Shown: one piece after another, positions 36,852 through 46,006 of the stretch
Layout of the letters: each line of letters begins with the position of its first letter
How positions within the stretch are numbered: the first letter of the stretch is position 1
Source: Ignavibacteria bacterium
GTDB lineage: Bacteria; Bacteroidota; Ignavibacteria; Ignavibacteriales; Ignavibacteriaceae
Reading direction: 5' to 3'
NCBI GenBank assembly: GCA_017302895.1
Contig: JAFLBV010000001.1
Coordinates: 620,001 to 684,000, forward strand
Length of the DNA: 64,000 nucleotides
Translations under genes and position numbers: made by a program
Notes under the pieces: generated by a model
Told to the model about the DNA's origin: nothing
The model's input: the letters and a program-made list of their open reading frames with translations, nothing else
Databases searched by the model: none

Positions 36852-38687
36852 TTACCCAACCACCGGCAAAGTGAATGAAAAACAACTCCCTTTGCCGGGG
36901 TCACTCTGAACGAAAATTTCTCCGCCCTGAGCCTGGACGAAGTCTTTCGCGATTACGAGGCCAAGACCCCAGCCGCTTTTGTCTTTGGGATCTATGCGGG
37001 CAAACCGTTTGAACAGCTTTTCCTGATCCTTCTGAGATATGCCGGGTCCGGAATCTCTTACGGCGAATTCCACAAAACCATCGAGCCTCCTGACCGATAA
37101 AACGACCGCCCCACCTTTGGGTGAGTATCTGATGGCATTATTTAGCAGGTTTACAAAAACAAAAACGGATTTTTCGATATCGCCTGATACTCCCGGAAGA
37201 TCATCCTCGATCTCGGTAACTAATTCGATTTCCTTTTCAGAAATGGGCATCATCAGGGCGATTGCACTCATTTCGAGCACATTGGCAGGATCAATCACGC
37301 CTATATTCAGCCTAATGTTTCCGGTTTCGATTTGAGAGAAATCGAGCAGTTCCTTAATCACTCTCGAGAGGCGGTTGCTCTGATTTCGCAGTGATACAAT
37401 CAACTCCTTCTGCTCATGGTTAAGCTCCCCTGTTCGCTCATCATTCAGCATCTTGAGGCAGAGATTTATTGAGGAGAGAGGTGTTTTTAACTCATGTGAT
37501 ACCGTTGCGAGCAGATTTGTCTTGGCGGCGTCCCGTTTTTGAAATTGAGTCACATCTTTTAACATTACCATTGTTCCGATGAAGATTTCTTTCTTCAGGA
37601 AGGCGGAATATGTAAGTATCTCGTCCGTTTCCATCTTGAAGAAGTATTCATCATCATCCAGCACTATACGAAGAGGGTTTTGATCCACCTCGGATTCTTT
37701 TTTTGAGATTGGAATATTATTTAGAATCTGCCGAAGCAGGTCGCTCCTTAATGCAATATCTTCGATGTTTCTGTTGATTACTTCTTCATGCTTCAGTCCT
37801 GTCAGCTTAAGGAATTTTTTATTAATCAGGGCAAGGTTTCTGTTCTCATCAATAAGAAAAACAGCATCCTCAAATGACTCGACGAGCGATTCCATTCTCT
37901 TCTTTTCAAAGATAATCTCGTCATAATGCTGTGCCTCATACGATTCGAGCTTTTCTGCCATATTGTTAAATGCAGTAGTCAATACCCCGATTTCATCTTT
38001 TGTCACATTTTCAAGTCTTTGATGGTATTTCCCCTCTATTATCAGTTGCATTTTTTGGGTAAGCACTCTGAAAGGTTCGATAATCTGCTTCGGGAAATAA
38101 AATATAAACCCAAGGGAAACAATGACACTAATCAGAACCGCAATCACCTTGTAAACTGTCAGATCATTCGCAGTTGAGACAAGATTATCGTTTTTCTCAA
38201 GGATTGCATTCATGTTCAGCTTGTAAATCAGCAAAATGGAATTGTTGACCTCCGCCTTCAGACTGTCGAGCACTCTGCTTTTTTGATTCCTGTTCAGGTT
38301 TTTTCCCTCAGTTTCAGCAGATTCCGAAAGATAATTCCTGTATTTTTCCTGCAAACCGGCAACGAGACCGGCTTCACCTGATTCGGTAATGTTTTGCGAT
38401 TCCAAGGCAAGCAATCTTTCAAATTCGGAATTTGCTTTTTTGAATTTGTTCAATTCGACGGAATCGGGGGCTTCTGAAGACAAAAATTTTGAATTGCAGC
38501 GATGAAGCTCATCCATTTTTTCCATCATCGAAACAGTATAGCTTACCGAGTGATAATTGTCTACAATTGTTCCTCTCGATTTGGTGGCGAGGTGATTTAT
38601 AAACGCAATACCAGCCACACCCAAAAGGAGGATAATGACAAAAAGGACGCCAAAACCGAGGGTGATTTTATTTTTTATCGTGATCAT
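36852..38687 (-). CDS. Membrane sensor histidine kinase of the Kdp locus (HAMP-PAS-HK)
   Basis: About 611 residues from the ATG at 38687, preceded by CTGGTGG; a TTG at 38711 would add eight residues. Helix 1 (about 7-28), a four-helix-bundle-like periplasmic domain (30-180), helix 2 (about 183-205), HAMP (205-258), PAS (270-380), HisKA with H398 (TVSHELKTPLSS) and an HATPase domain ending GWGLGLVIAKDFV. Its start overlaps the KdpD N-terminal gene by 20 nt, so the two are coupled. In E. coli these modules are one protein, KdpD; here the kinase has a different sensory domain and is separate. Its likely partner is the sigma-54 regulator at 44476, since there is no KdpE. Confidence 0.9.
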   Translation of the reverse strand: MITIKNKITLGFGVLFVIILLLGVAGIAFINHLATKSRGTIVDNYHSVSYTVSMMEKMDELHRCNSKFLSSEAPDSVELNKFKKANSEFERLLALESQNITESGEAGLVAGLQEKYRNYLSESAETEGKNLNRNQKSRVLDSLKAEVNNSILLIYKLNMNAILEKNDNLVSTANDLTVYKVIAVLISVIVSLGFIFYFPKQIIEPFRVLTQKMQLIIEGKYHQRLENVTKDEIGVLTTAFNNMAEKLESYEAQHYDEIIFEKKRMESLVESFEDAVFLIDENRNLALINKKFLKLTGLKHEEVINRNIEDIALRSDLLRQILNNIPISKKESEVDQNPLRIVLDDDEYFFKMETDEILTYSAFLKKEIFIGTMVMLKDVTQFQKRDAAKTNLLATVSHELKTPLSSINLCLKMLNDERTGELNHEQKELIVSLRNQSNRLSRVIKELLDFSQIETGNIRLNIGVIDPANVLEMSAIALMMPISEKEIELVTEIEDDLPGVSGDIEKSVFVFVNLLNNAIRYSPKGGAVVLSVRRLDGFVEFAVRDSGPGISQKDQEKLFKRFARIDPKDKSGWGLGLVIAKDFVQAQGGEIFVQSDPGKGSCFSFTLPVVG

Positions 38688-39813
38688 TTGATGCCACCAG
38701 TAAAATGTCAATGTTTTTTTTGCCTGTCAGACCTGTGAGCCGTCTGAAGAAATTGTTTAATCTCAATCTGTAAAGGATCGAGAATGAGGGTTCACCCATG
38801 ACGATCAAAGAAGCTTCAACCGACACGGCAAAATTAACAATTTCCAGAGCAGGATCATTGCTTTTCACTTCCACCACCTCCGAGCCAAGTTCTGTTGCAA
38901 GTCTGAAATTATTAATCAAATGCCGTTGAGCGCCCGGGTTTATTCTAAGTGGATCTTCATCGGGAGTTTGCACATAGATTGAGTACCACTTTGAATTGTA
39001 GAGGGATGCGATGCCGTATGACCTTCGGATAACCCTTTTTGCGGAGACATGGTTTGTACCGATTGCGGAAACTACAGCGCCCATTTTTTGCCGGTGTGTA
39101 AGGGGGATTTCACTTCTTATTTTTCTTTCGACCTGGTGGGACACCTCCTTCAGGGCAAGATCCCTGAGAAGAAGGAGTTTGTCTTTTTGAAAAAAGTTTT
39201 GAAGTGCCGTCGGGACTTTGGAGATGTCGTAAATTTTTCCCTCTTTCAGACGGTCAATCAGGTCTTCAATAGCCAGATCAATATTGACCACTTCATCGGC
39301 TGACTGCAGGAGCAAATCGGGCACCCTTTCCTCGACACAAATACCGGTGATTTTTTCCACGAGTTCATTCAGGCTTTCAATATGCTGGATGTTTACTGTG
39401 GTGATTACTCCGATTCCCTCTTCGATCAACTGGAGGACATCCTGCCATCTTTTTTTGTTTTTTGATCCGGGAGCATTAGTGTGGGCAAGTTCATCAACGA
39501 GAACTATGTCGGGTCGCTGAACCAGCACCGCTTCGAGGTCAAATTCCTCGAGGAGTTTCCCCTTGTAGAACACTTTTTTCCTCTCCAGAATCGGGATGCC
39601 AGCCATCAGTTTAATGATCTCTTTCCTCCCATGGGTTTCGATATAACCGGCAGTAACATCAATGTTGTTCTCGAGCAGTTCCTTCCCTTCCAGCAGCATA
39701 CGGTAGGTTTTCCCCACACCGGCAGCCATACCGATGTAGATCTTAAGCTTTCCTTTCTTCGATTTCTTAATCAGATTCAGGAAATAGTGAACGGGGTCGT
39801 TAACTTCAGCCAT
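38668..39813 (-). CDS. kdpD: KdpD N-terminal module (KdpD domain + USP)
   Basis: 381 residues holding only the cytoplasmic sensory part of KdpD. The KdpD domain (about 20-230) has Walker A GMAAGVGKT and Walker B DIVLVDELAHTNAPGSKN; a universal-stress-protein-like domain (about 245-378) follows with GEPSFSILYRLRL near its end. No membrane segments and no kinase. This module is known to sense internal potassium-related signals or nucleotides in full KdpD. The gene begins directly after kdpC (stop and start one base apart) and overlaps the kinase gene. Split KdpD occurs in Bacteroidetes-type kdp operons. Confidence 0.92.
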   Translation of the reverse strand: MAEVNDPVHYFLNLIKKSKKGKLKIYIGMAAGVGKTYRMLLEGKELLENNIDVTAGYIETHGRKEIIKLMAGIPILERKKVFYKGKLLEEFDLEAVLVQRPDIVLVDELAHTNAPGSKNKKRWQDVLQLIEEGIGVITTVNIQHIESLNELVEKITGICVEERVPDLLLQSADEVVNIDLAIEDLIDRLKEGKIYDISKVPTALQNFFQKDKLLLLRDLALKEVSHQVERKIRSEIPLTHRQKMGAVVSAIGTNHVSAKRVIRRSYGIASLYNSKWYSIYVQTPDEDPLRINPGAQRHLINNFRLATELGSEVVEVKSNDPALEIVNFAVSVEASLIVMGEPSFSILYRLRLNNFFRRLTGLTGKKNIDILLVASNDHDKK

Positions 39814-40383
39814 TTACCTGCCTCCGGTTGTCTCATCGAGCGCAAGATTCAATTTCAGCACATTTACACAGGGTGTTCCAAATATACCCAGGAACGGCTG
39901 TTTGATATTCTCTACTACAATTTTCATAATCACTTCCTCAGGCAGATTTCTCGCTTTGGCAATCCTTTTTATCTGAATTATGGCTGATTGAACTGAAATA
40001 TCGGGATCAATTCCACTTCCTGATGCGGTTATCAGATCGGAAGGTACCTCATCTTTTGTTATTCCCGGGTTCCGCTTCAGAAATTCCTCGAGCCGGTGAT
40101 TCACCGTCTTCAAATAAAGGGAATCTGCCACGGGTTTGTTGGAACCTCCTGATGCAGATGCGTTGTAACCTGTGGCGGAAGGTCTTCCCCAAAAGTATTT
40201 ATCGGCTGTGAATTTTTGTCCTATATTTTCAAACCCAAGAGTAGTGCCATTTTTGTGAACGGGTCTGCCTGCTGCATTCTCCGGTGTTGCAAGACCGAAA
40301 AGCCACACAACAAACGGGAAACCAATTGCGAGCAAAAAGAACAAAATCAGGTTAAGTTTTATCTCATTAACTAAACGATTCAT
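39814..40383 (-). CDS. kdpC: Potassium-transporting ATPase subunit C
   Basis: 189 residues: one N-terminal helix (about 10-32), then NAAGRPVHKNGTTLGFENIGQKF, YFWGRPSATGYNASASGGSN and DISVQSAIIQIKRIAKARN, the conserved KdpC blocks. KdpC sits beside KdpA and stabilises the KdpFABC complex and its ATP affinity. It begins 9 nt after kdpB. Confidence 0.96.
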   Translation of the reverse strand: MNRLVNEIKLNLILFFLLAIGFPFVVWLFGLATPENAAGRPVHKNGTTLGFENIGQKFTADKYFWGRPSATGYNASASGGSNKPVADSLYLKTVNHRLEEFLKRNPGITKDEVPSDLITASGSGIDPDISVQSAIIQIKRIAKARNLPEEVIMKIVVENIKQPFLGIFGTPCVNVLKLNLALDETTGGR

Positions 40384-40392
40384 ATCATCCTC

Positions 40393-42429
40393 TCAAAACA
40401 GGTGAGAAACCAGCAGGTCGATAATTTTGATTCCCGCAAAGGGAACGATCAGACCACCCAGTCCGTAAATCAACAGATTTCTGGTGAGCAAAGAAGAGGC
40501 TCCCAGAGGCTTGTACTTTACACCTTTTAGTGCAAGCGGAATAAGTGCGGGAATAATCAACGCATTAAAAATCACTGCCGACAGTATGGCTGAATCGGGA
40601 GAGTGGAGTCCCATTATATTAAGTGCCGAAAGAGCGGGAATACCCGTTGAAAAAAGAGCCGGAACGATTGCGAAATATTTTGCGACATCATTCACAATTG
40701 AAAATGTAGTGACATTTCCTCTGGTGATAAGAAGTTGCTTGCCGATCTCAATCACTTCGAGCAGTTTTGTGGGATCATTATCGAGATCAACCATATTTGA
40801 GGCTTCCTTTGCTGCCTGAGTACCCGAATTCATAGCGACCCCGACATCCGCTTGTGCGAGAGCTGGAGAGTCATTTGTACCGTCGCCCATCATCGCGACA
40901 AGTTTTCCCTCTTTTTGCTCATTCAGAATGTAGTTCAGTTTGTCGACGGGTGTAGCTTCTGCAATAAAATCATCAACACCTGCCTTGCCTGCAATGTACC
41001 CTGCAGTAAGGGCATTGTCACCCGTAACCATTACAGTCTTTACACCGATGCTGCGAAGCCTGTCGAATCTTTCCTTTATTCCCGGTTTTATAATGTCCTG
41101 AAGCTGAATAACCCCGATAATTTTTTTGTTAACAGCAACCACCAATGGTGTGCCCCCCTTCTGCGAAATACCGTTACATTCCGACATCACATCGGCATCT
41201 TCGGCGGTGATGTTTGCCCACCTGAGAATTGCAGAGGCAGCACCCTTTCTGATTACTGTTCCGTCCTCCAGATCGATGCCGCTCATTTTTGACTCTGCAC
41301 TGAAGGGGACAAAAGCTGCATTTTTGAGGTCATCTGTTGAAATGTTGCCGCCGGTAGTTCCTGCAAGTTCCACGATCGACTTTCCCTCGGGGGTCGGGTC
41401 GGCAAGAGAACTTAACCGGGAGTAAAGTGCAAGTTCATCAACCGTGTGTCCTTTGGATGGATGAAATGCTGTGGCTTTTCTGTTACCAATGGTGATGGTT
41501 CCTGTTTTGTCTAAAAGCACCACATCGATGTCACCGGCACTTTCGACGGCTTTCCCCGATTTTGCTATAATATTGGCAGAAAGCGCGCGTTCCATCCCCG
41601 CAATTCCGATCGCTGAAAGAAGTCCCCCGATGGTTGTTGGGATGAGACAAACAAAGAGTGAAATGAGTGATGTAATTGTGACGGTGGTTTTTGCGAACAG
41701 ACTGAAAGGCTGCAGAGTCACAGTTACCACGAGGAAAACAATGGTAAAACTTGCAAGAAGTAGTGTCAGCGCAATCTCATTGGGTGTTTTTTGCCTTCCG
41801 GCTCCCTCGACAAGTTGAATCATTTTATCAAGGAAAGACTCTCCCTTGGCCGTGGTAACTCTGACGACGATTCTGTCGGAAAGCACGGTTGTTCCTCCGA
41901 TAATCCCTGAATGATCTGTTCCGGCTTCTCTTACCACGGGGGCAGACTCACCCGTTATCGCAGATTCATCAAGTGAAGCAATGCCTTCGATAATTTCACC
42001 ATCGAGGGGAACCGTATCACCCGCTTCAGCCACATAAATATCACCTTTTACGAGGTTTGTAGAACTGGTTATCGTTACCGAGCCGTCTCTTTCGAGTTTT
42101 TTGGCGGGGGTATCCTCTCTTGTTTTTCTCAGTGATTCAGCCTGTGCCTTTCCCCTTGCTTCAGCGATTGATTCCGCAAAATTTCCGAAGAGAATAGTAA
42201 GGAAAAGAAGAAAAGTGATTACAGAATTATAGATAAAATCGCCCCTCTCGGGAGTTCCGTTAAAAACGGGTATCAGGGTTATAACCATCATCACGATTGT
42301 CCCCACTTCAACCGAGAACATCACAGGATTTCGCATCATTATGCGCGGATCAAGCTTCCGGAACGAATTTCCAATGGCATTGATGACAATCTTTTTTTCA
42401 AACAGTTTCAGATTTTTCTCTGTTTTCAT
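40393..42429 (-). CDS. kdpB: Potassium-transporting ATPase subunit B
   Basis: The P-type ATPase subunit of the KdpFABC pump, 678 residues. It has the A-domain loop ITGESAPV, phosphorylation site [18 protein letters not shown], and the hinge [18 protein letters not shown]. The TGES loop includes the Ser that is phosphorylated for inhibition in E. coli (TGES). Length is normal. It starts 5 nt after kdpA. Confidence 0.97.
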   Translation of the reverse strand: MKTEKNLKLFEKKIVINAIGNSFRKLDPRIMMRNPVMFSVEVGTIVMMVITLIPVFNGTPERGDFIYNSVITFLLFLTILFGNFAESIAEARGKAQAESLRKTREDTPAKKLERDGSVTITSSTNLVKGDIYVAEAGDTVPLDGEIIEGIASLDESAITGESAPVVREAGTDHSGIIGGTTVLSDRIVVRVTTAKGESFLDKMIQLVEGAGRQKTPNEIALTLLLASFTIVFLVVTVTLQPFSLFAKTTVTITSLISLFVCLIPTTIGGLLSAIGIAGMERALSANIIAKSGKAVESAGDIDVVLLDKTGTITIGNRKATAFHPSKGHTVDELALYSRLSSLADPTPEGKSIVELAGTTGGNISTDDLKNAAFVPFSAESKMSGIDLEDGTVIRKGAASAILRWANITAEDADVMSECNGISQKGGTPLVVAVNKKIIGVIQLQDIIKPGIKERFDRLRSIGVKTVMVTGDNALTAGYIAGKAGVDDFIAEATPVDKLNYILNEQKEGKLVAMMGDGTNDSPALAQADVGVAMNSGTQAAKEASNMVDLDNDPTKLLEVIEIGKQLLITRGNVTTFSIVNDVAKYFAIVPALFSTGIPALSALNIMGLHSPDSAILSAVIFNALIIPALIPLALKGVKYKPLGASSLLTRNLLIYGLGGLIVPFAGIKIIDLLVSHLF

Positions 42430-42434
42430 GGCGA

Positions 42435-44138
42435 TTACCCTCTGAGAAGTGATAAATATTCAGCTATCGGACCAAGTGTCAGAGCCGGGAAAAATGAAAG
42501 TGCGGCAATCACGATGATCACTCCTGAAAGAATAACACCGAAGGCAAGTCCCGATGTATCCAGTGTTCCCTCGGATTCAGGGACCGTATTCTTCGAGGCA
42601 AGCGATCCCGCGATGGCAAGCGGACCGATAATCGGGATGTATCTCCCCAAAAGCATAACAACCGCTGTGGTGAGATTCCAGAAAACGGTGTTGTCACCAA
42701 GTCCCTCAAATCCCGAGCCGTTGTTTGCCGCCGCTGAAGTAAACTCGTAGAGCATTTGTGAAAATCCGTGAAAGGATGAGCCGCTGATCCAGCCAGTGCC
42801 CGGATTAACAGAAGCCACATATGAAGAAATTGCTGTTCCGGTCAGTATCAGAATCGGATGCAAAAGTATGACCAGCGCCGCAATTTTTATCTCTTTGGCT
42901 TCAATTTTTTTGCCGAGAAATTCGGGAGTCCTCCCGACCATAAGTCCGGCGATAAAAGCGGCGACTATGATAAAAAGGAAGAAATTGAGCATCCCCACCC
43001 CGACACCTCCGTAAATCGCATTGATCATCATATCTACCATATAAATGGCACCGGCTCCCGGTATATGACTGTCGAGCATCGAGTTGACCGACCCGTTGGA
43101 AGTGGAGGTGGTTGAGACTCCCCAGAGAGCGGAGAGAACAGACCCAAATCTTGTTTCCTTTCCTTCCATGTTTCCCTGTGGTTGACTGATTCCCGTCTGA
43201 GCAACATGAGGGTTACCGGCAGATTCGATCCCGATTGCACCCGTAGCAAAAACGATAAAAAGGAGAGTCATCACTCCAAAAAAGAGTATCGACATCCTGA
43301 TCCGATTTAAATAAAAACCGAATGTGAAAACCAGTGCCATCGGAAGGAGTAAAATTGCAAAATTCTCAAGGAAGTTGGTGATTGAGTTCGGGTTTTCAAA
43401 AGGATGAGCAGAATTTGCTCCATAATATCCGCCGCCGTTTGTTCCGATTTGCTTTATTGAGGTGATTGTTGCAACGGGTCCCATCGCCACAGTTATACTG
43501 TCCTGCTCCAAACCATTGTGTTGTACGGGGGGTGAATAGTTGTTCGGGGAACCGGCAAGAATCAGCAGCACCGCCATCACGAGGGAAAGTGGAAGGAGAA
43601 TTCGAGTTACACTTCTGACAAAAAAGAGATAAAAATTGCCCATCCCCTTCGAGTGCCGTTTGACAAGACCAACAAGCAGAAGAGCAAACACTGCTATACC
43701 AGAGGCTGCCGAAACAAACTGAAGGAAACATACCACGACTATCTGTGACAGATACGACAGATTTACTTCTCCTGAATAGTGCTGGAGATTTGTGTTTGTC
43801 ACAAAACTGACAGCGGTATGGAAGGCAAGGTACGGGTCCATCGATGCGATATTCGCAGGATTCAACAACCCTGTTTCCCCCTGAAAAATCAGCACGAGGA
43901 AAGCAAAGATGAAGAAAAATGAATTTATCCGAAGGAGAGCCATTGAGTTTTCCACCCACCCCATCTCGTGGAGGGCGTCAATTCCCGCATAGTGAAAGAT
44001 TCTTTCTTCTAACGGTTTCAGAAAGTCGGTGAACACAGGTTCACCTTTGAATACATGGCTGATGTATCTCCCTAGAGGGTAAGCCGCTGCAATTGAACAG
44101 ACAAAAATCAGAATTACTGTTATGATATCGGTGTACAC
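42435..44138 (-). CDS. kdpA: Potassium-transporting ATPase subunit A
   Basis: Channel-like potassium-binding subunit, 567 residues and about ten helices. The four selectivity-filter-like segments can be seen, including [46 protein letters not shown] and [16 protein letters not shown]. Complete relative to E. coli KdpA (557). It lies 7 nt after kdpF. Confidence 0.97.
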   Translation of the reverse strand: MYTDIITVILIFVCSIAAAYPLGRYISHVFKGEPVFTDFLKPLEERIFHYAGIDALHEMGWVENSMALLRINSFFFIFAFLVLIFQGETGLLNPANIASMDPYLAFHTAVSFVTNTNLQHYSGEVNLSYLSQIVVVCFLQFVSAASGIAVFALLLVGLVKRHSKGMGNFYLFFVRSVTRILLPLSLVMAVLLILAGSPNNYSPPVQHNGLEQDSITVAMGPVATITSIKQIGTNGGGYYGANSAHPFENPNSITNFLENFAILLLPMALVFTFGFYLNRIRMSILFFGVMTLLFIVFATGAIGIESAGNPHVAQTGISQPQGNMEGKETRFGSVLSALWGVSTTSTSNGSVNSMLDSHIPGAGAIYMVDMMINAIYGGVGVGMLNFFLFIIVAAFIAGLMVGRTPEFLGKKIEAKEIKIAALVILLHPILILTGTAISSYVASVNPGTGWISGSSFHGFSQMLYEFTSAAANNGSGFEGLGDNTVFWNLTTAVVMLLGRYIPIIGPLAIAGSLASKNTVPESEGTLDTSGLAFGVILSGVIIVIAALSFFPALTLGPIAEYLSLLRG

Positions 44139-44145
44139 AACTGCC

Positions 44146-44223
44146 TCAAAATTCTTCCGGGTTAATCAGGACATAGAACAGATAGAGCAACAGCATAATA
44201 CTCAGGACAAGCAGAGCGATCAT
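44146..44223 (-). CDS. kdpF: KdpF-like small subunit
   Basis: A 25-residue single-helix peptide: MIALLVLSIMLLLYLFYVLI followed by NPEEF, the usual KdpF ending (NPE.F). A GAGGAG ribosome site lies 8 nt before the ATG, and kdpA starts 7 nt after the stop. KdpF lines the KdpA-KdpB interface and stabilises the complex. Confidence 0.9.
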   Translation of the reverse strand: MIALLVLSIMLLLYLFYVLINPEEF

Positions 44224-44235
44224 TTTGGTTTCTCC

Positions 44236-44319
44236 TCACAGTTTATTGAAAAAGACAACGAGAAGTTTCATCATCCGGAAAAAAACCATCCCGGCAAACA
44301 GCAATACAAAAGTTTCCAT
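44236..44319 (-). CDS. 27-residue hydrophobic ORF preceding kdpF
   Basis: First ORF of the kdp transcript: METFVLLFAGMVFFRMMKLL followed by VVFFNKL, then TGA. CGAGG lies 8 nt before the ATG, and its TGA is part of the TGTGAGGAG that provides the kdpF ribosome site, so kdpF translation would be coupled to it. It is hydrophobic enough for one membrane helix with interior Arg/Lys. It could be an extra small Kdp subunit, a leader peptide or a chance ORF; its position just after the predicted transcription start argues for translation. Confidence 0.55.
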   Translation of the reverse strand: METFVLLFAGMVFFRMMKLLVVFFNKL

Positions 44320-44346
44320 TTCATTACCTCGTTTTTACGATGTATG

Positions 44347-44362
44347 TGCTAAAAGCGTGCCA
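44347..44362 (-). promoter_or_regulatory. Sigma-54 promoter of the kdp operon
   Basis: On the minus strand TGGCACGCTTTTAGCA matches the sigma-54 -24/-12 consensus (TGGCAC-N5-TTGCA) with one change in the -12 element. It would start transcription near 44337, about 18 nt before the first ORF, and the gene upstream encodes a sigma-54 activator. Confidence 0.75.
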
Positions 44363-44422
44363 GAATGATATTTAATGTAAAAAGGGGTGTAAATGGGGGT
44401 TTTTAGATGGATATGGTGACAC

Positions 44423-44466
44423 TACCCTATCAAAATGAGAGGGTAACCGTGTTAAAATGAGAGGGT
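44423..44466. promoter_or_regulatory. Upstream activator sites for the kdp sigma-54 promoter
   Basis: A 23-bp palindrome with one mismatch (arms TACCCTATC and GAGAGGGTA around AAAAT, 44423-44445) is followed by a second copy of AAAATGAGAGGGT at 44454-44466. The two copies begin 22 bp apart, two helical turns, and lie about 60-105 bp upstream of the -24 element, as expected for an NtrC-type enhancer. Confidence 0.65.
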
Positions 44467-44475
44467 GGAGCCGGG

Positions 44476-45822
44476 TTAGTCGCTGTCTGTTTCTATTCCG
44501 TATTTTTCCAGTTTGCGGTAGAGAGTGGCCACACCGATGCCAAGAGCTGCTGCCGTGCGTGTTTTATTGTTGTCAAATTTTCGCAGAATGTTGAGAATAT
44601 GTTCCTTTTCCACCAGCTCCAGATTTTCGGTCTCCAGTGCGGGAGGTGCTGCAGAGATAAGCTCGAACGGGAGGTGGGTTTCCTTCAATTTCCCGTCAGT
44701 GGAAAGGATGAGCGATCTTTCAATTACATTTCTTAACTCCCTGATATTCCCGGGGAATGAATAGTTTTCAAGCTGACGGAGAAACCTTTCTTCCATTTCA
44801 GCTTTTGGGCGGTTCATTTTGAAGCATAGAGAGTTGGTGATCTCGAGAGCAAGTTCCCTGATATCTTCCTTTCTCTCCCGAAGTGGCGGTATTATCATGC
44901 TGAAAACACTAAGTCTGTAATAGAGATCGGCACGGAAATTCCCTTTGACGATCTCCTCCTCAAGATTTCTGTTTGTGGCAGCAATTATCCTTACATCCAC
45001 ATGCGTGGGGAGGGTATCGCCTGTCTTAATGAACGAGTTTGTCTCGATCACCCTTAGAAGTTTAGCCTGGGCAAGCGGTTCAAGTTCACCCACCTCATCC
45101 AAAAATAGCGTACCGTTATGGGCTTCCTCGAAAAGCCCCTTTTTGTTTTTGGCTGCACCCGTAAAAGCACCTGCCTTATACCCAAACAGCTCCGATTCAA
45201 TCAGGTCTTTTGGTATGGCGGAACAGTTTATTGTTAGCAATAGAGCCTGCGAGCGGTTGCTTCCGTTATGAATTGCCTGGGCAAGAATCTCCTTCCCCGT
45301 ACCTGTCTCACCTGTGATCAAAACGGGGACATCGGTAGCAGCCACTTTTTTTGCCATTTCCCTGATCTGTTGAATCGCAGTGCTGCTGCCCGTAAGCGAA
45401 TCGAAATTGTGCCCCAAACCGATTTTTTGTTCGAGATGATGAATTTTCTTTTTTAATTCGATCTTTTCAAAAGCTTTTGCGATCACGGGAAGAATTTTGT
45501 TGTCCTCATCACCCTTGGTTATATAATCGAAAGCACCTCTTTTGATCGATTCCACACCGTCTTCAATATTACCATAAGCGGTAAGCAAAATCACTTCGAT
45601 AGTGCTGTCGATCGTCTTTACCCGTGACAGGAGATCAAGTCCCGACATACCCGGCATCTTCAAATCAGTGAGTACAACCGGAAACTCCTCTTTCTGCAGC
45701 AAATCCAAAGCACCTTCTCCACTGTCTGCCTGTGTTACAGCGTATCCCTCGAGTGTCAGAAGTTTTACAATCAACTTCCTCAGTTCGACTTCATCATCAA
45801 CGACGAGTATCTTTTTCTTCAT
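44476..45822 (-). CDS. Sigma-54-dependent response regulator (NtrC family), probable kdp activator
   Basis: 448 residues: receiver (1-120) with D53 (VLTDLKMPG) and K103; a complete AAA+ domain with Walker A GETGTGKE (171-178), the sigma-54 contact loop GAFTGA (218-223) and Walker B LFLDEVGE; and a C-terminal Fis-type helix-turn-helix (about 405-445, TRTAAALGIGVATLYRKLEKYGI). It is encoded directly upstream of the kdp operon, separated by the enhancer and sigma-54 promoter described above. In E. coli kdp is driven by OmpR-type KdpE and sigma-70; no KdpE is present here, so this protein most likely takes that role, with the kinase at 36852 as partner. Confidence 0.93.
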   Translation of the reverse strand: MKKKILVVDDEVELRKLIVKLLTLEGYAVTQADSGEGALDLLQKEEFPVVLTDLKMPGMSGLDLLSRVKTIDSTIEVILLTAYGNIEDGVESIKRGAFDYITKGDEDNKILPVIAKAFEKIELKKKIHHLEQKIGLGHNFDSLTGSSTAIQQIREMAKKVAATDVPVLITGETGTGKEILAQAIHNGSNRSQALLLTINCSAIPKDLIESELFGYKAGAFTGAAKNKKGLFEEAHNGTLFLDEVGELEPLAQAKLLRVIETNSFIKTGDTLPTHVDVRIIAATNRNLEEEIVKGNFRADLYYRLSVFSMIIPPLRERKEDIRELALEITNSLCFKMNRPKAEMEERFLRQLENYSFPGNIRELRNVIERSLILSTDGKLKETHLPFELISAAPPALETENLELVEKEHILNILRKFDNNKTRTAAALGIGVATLYRKLEKYGIETDSD

Positions 45823-46006
45823 GCTTCTGATTATCTCTTTTTTTAACGGTAATATTACAGGTTTTTGTTGAATTTACAATGAATTCCAATCTTCGTCACT
45901 AAAATTCTCCCGTAAATCAGGGTATTTTTTGTTCACTTCAAACTCAATTTCACAAAATATACTTAAGTTTAATTCCGCACAATATTTTTTTATGAAAGTA
46001 AAATAA

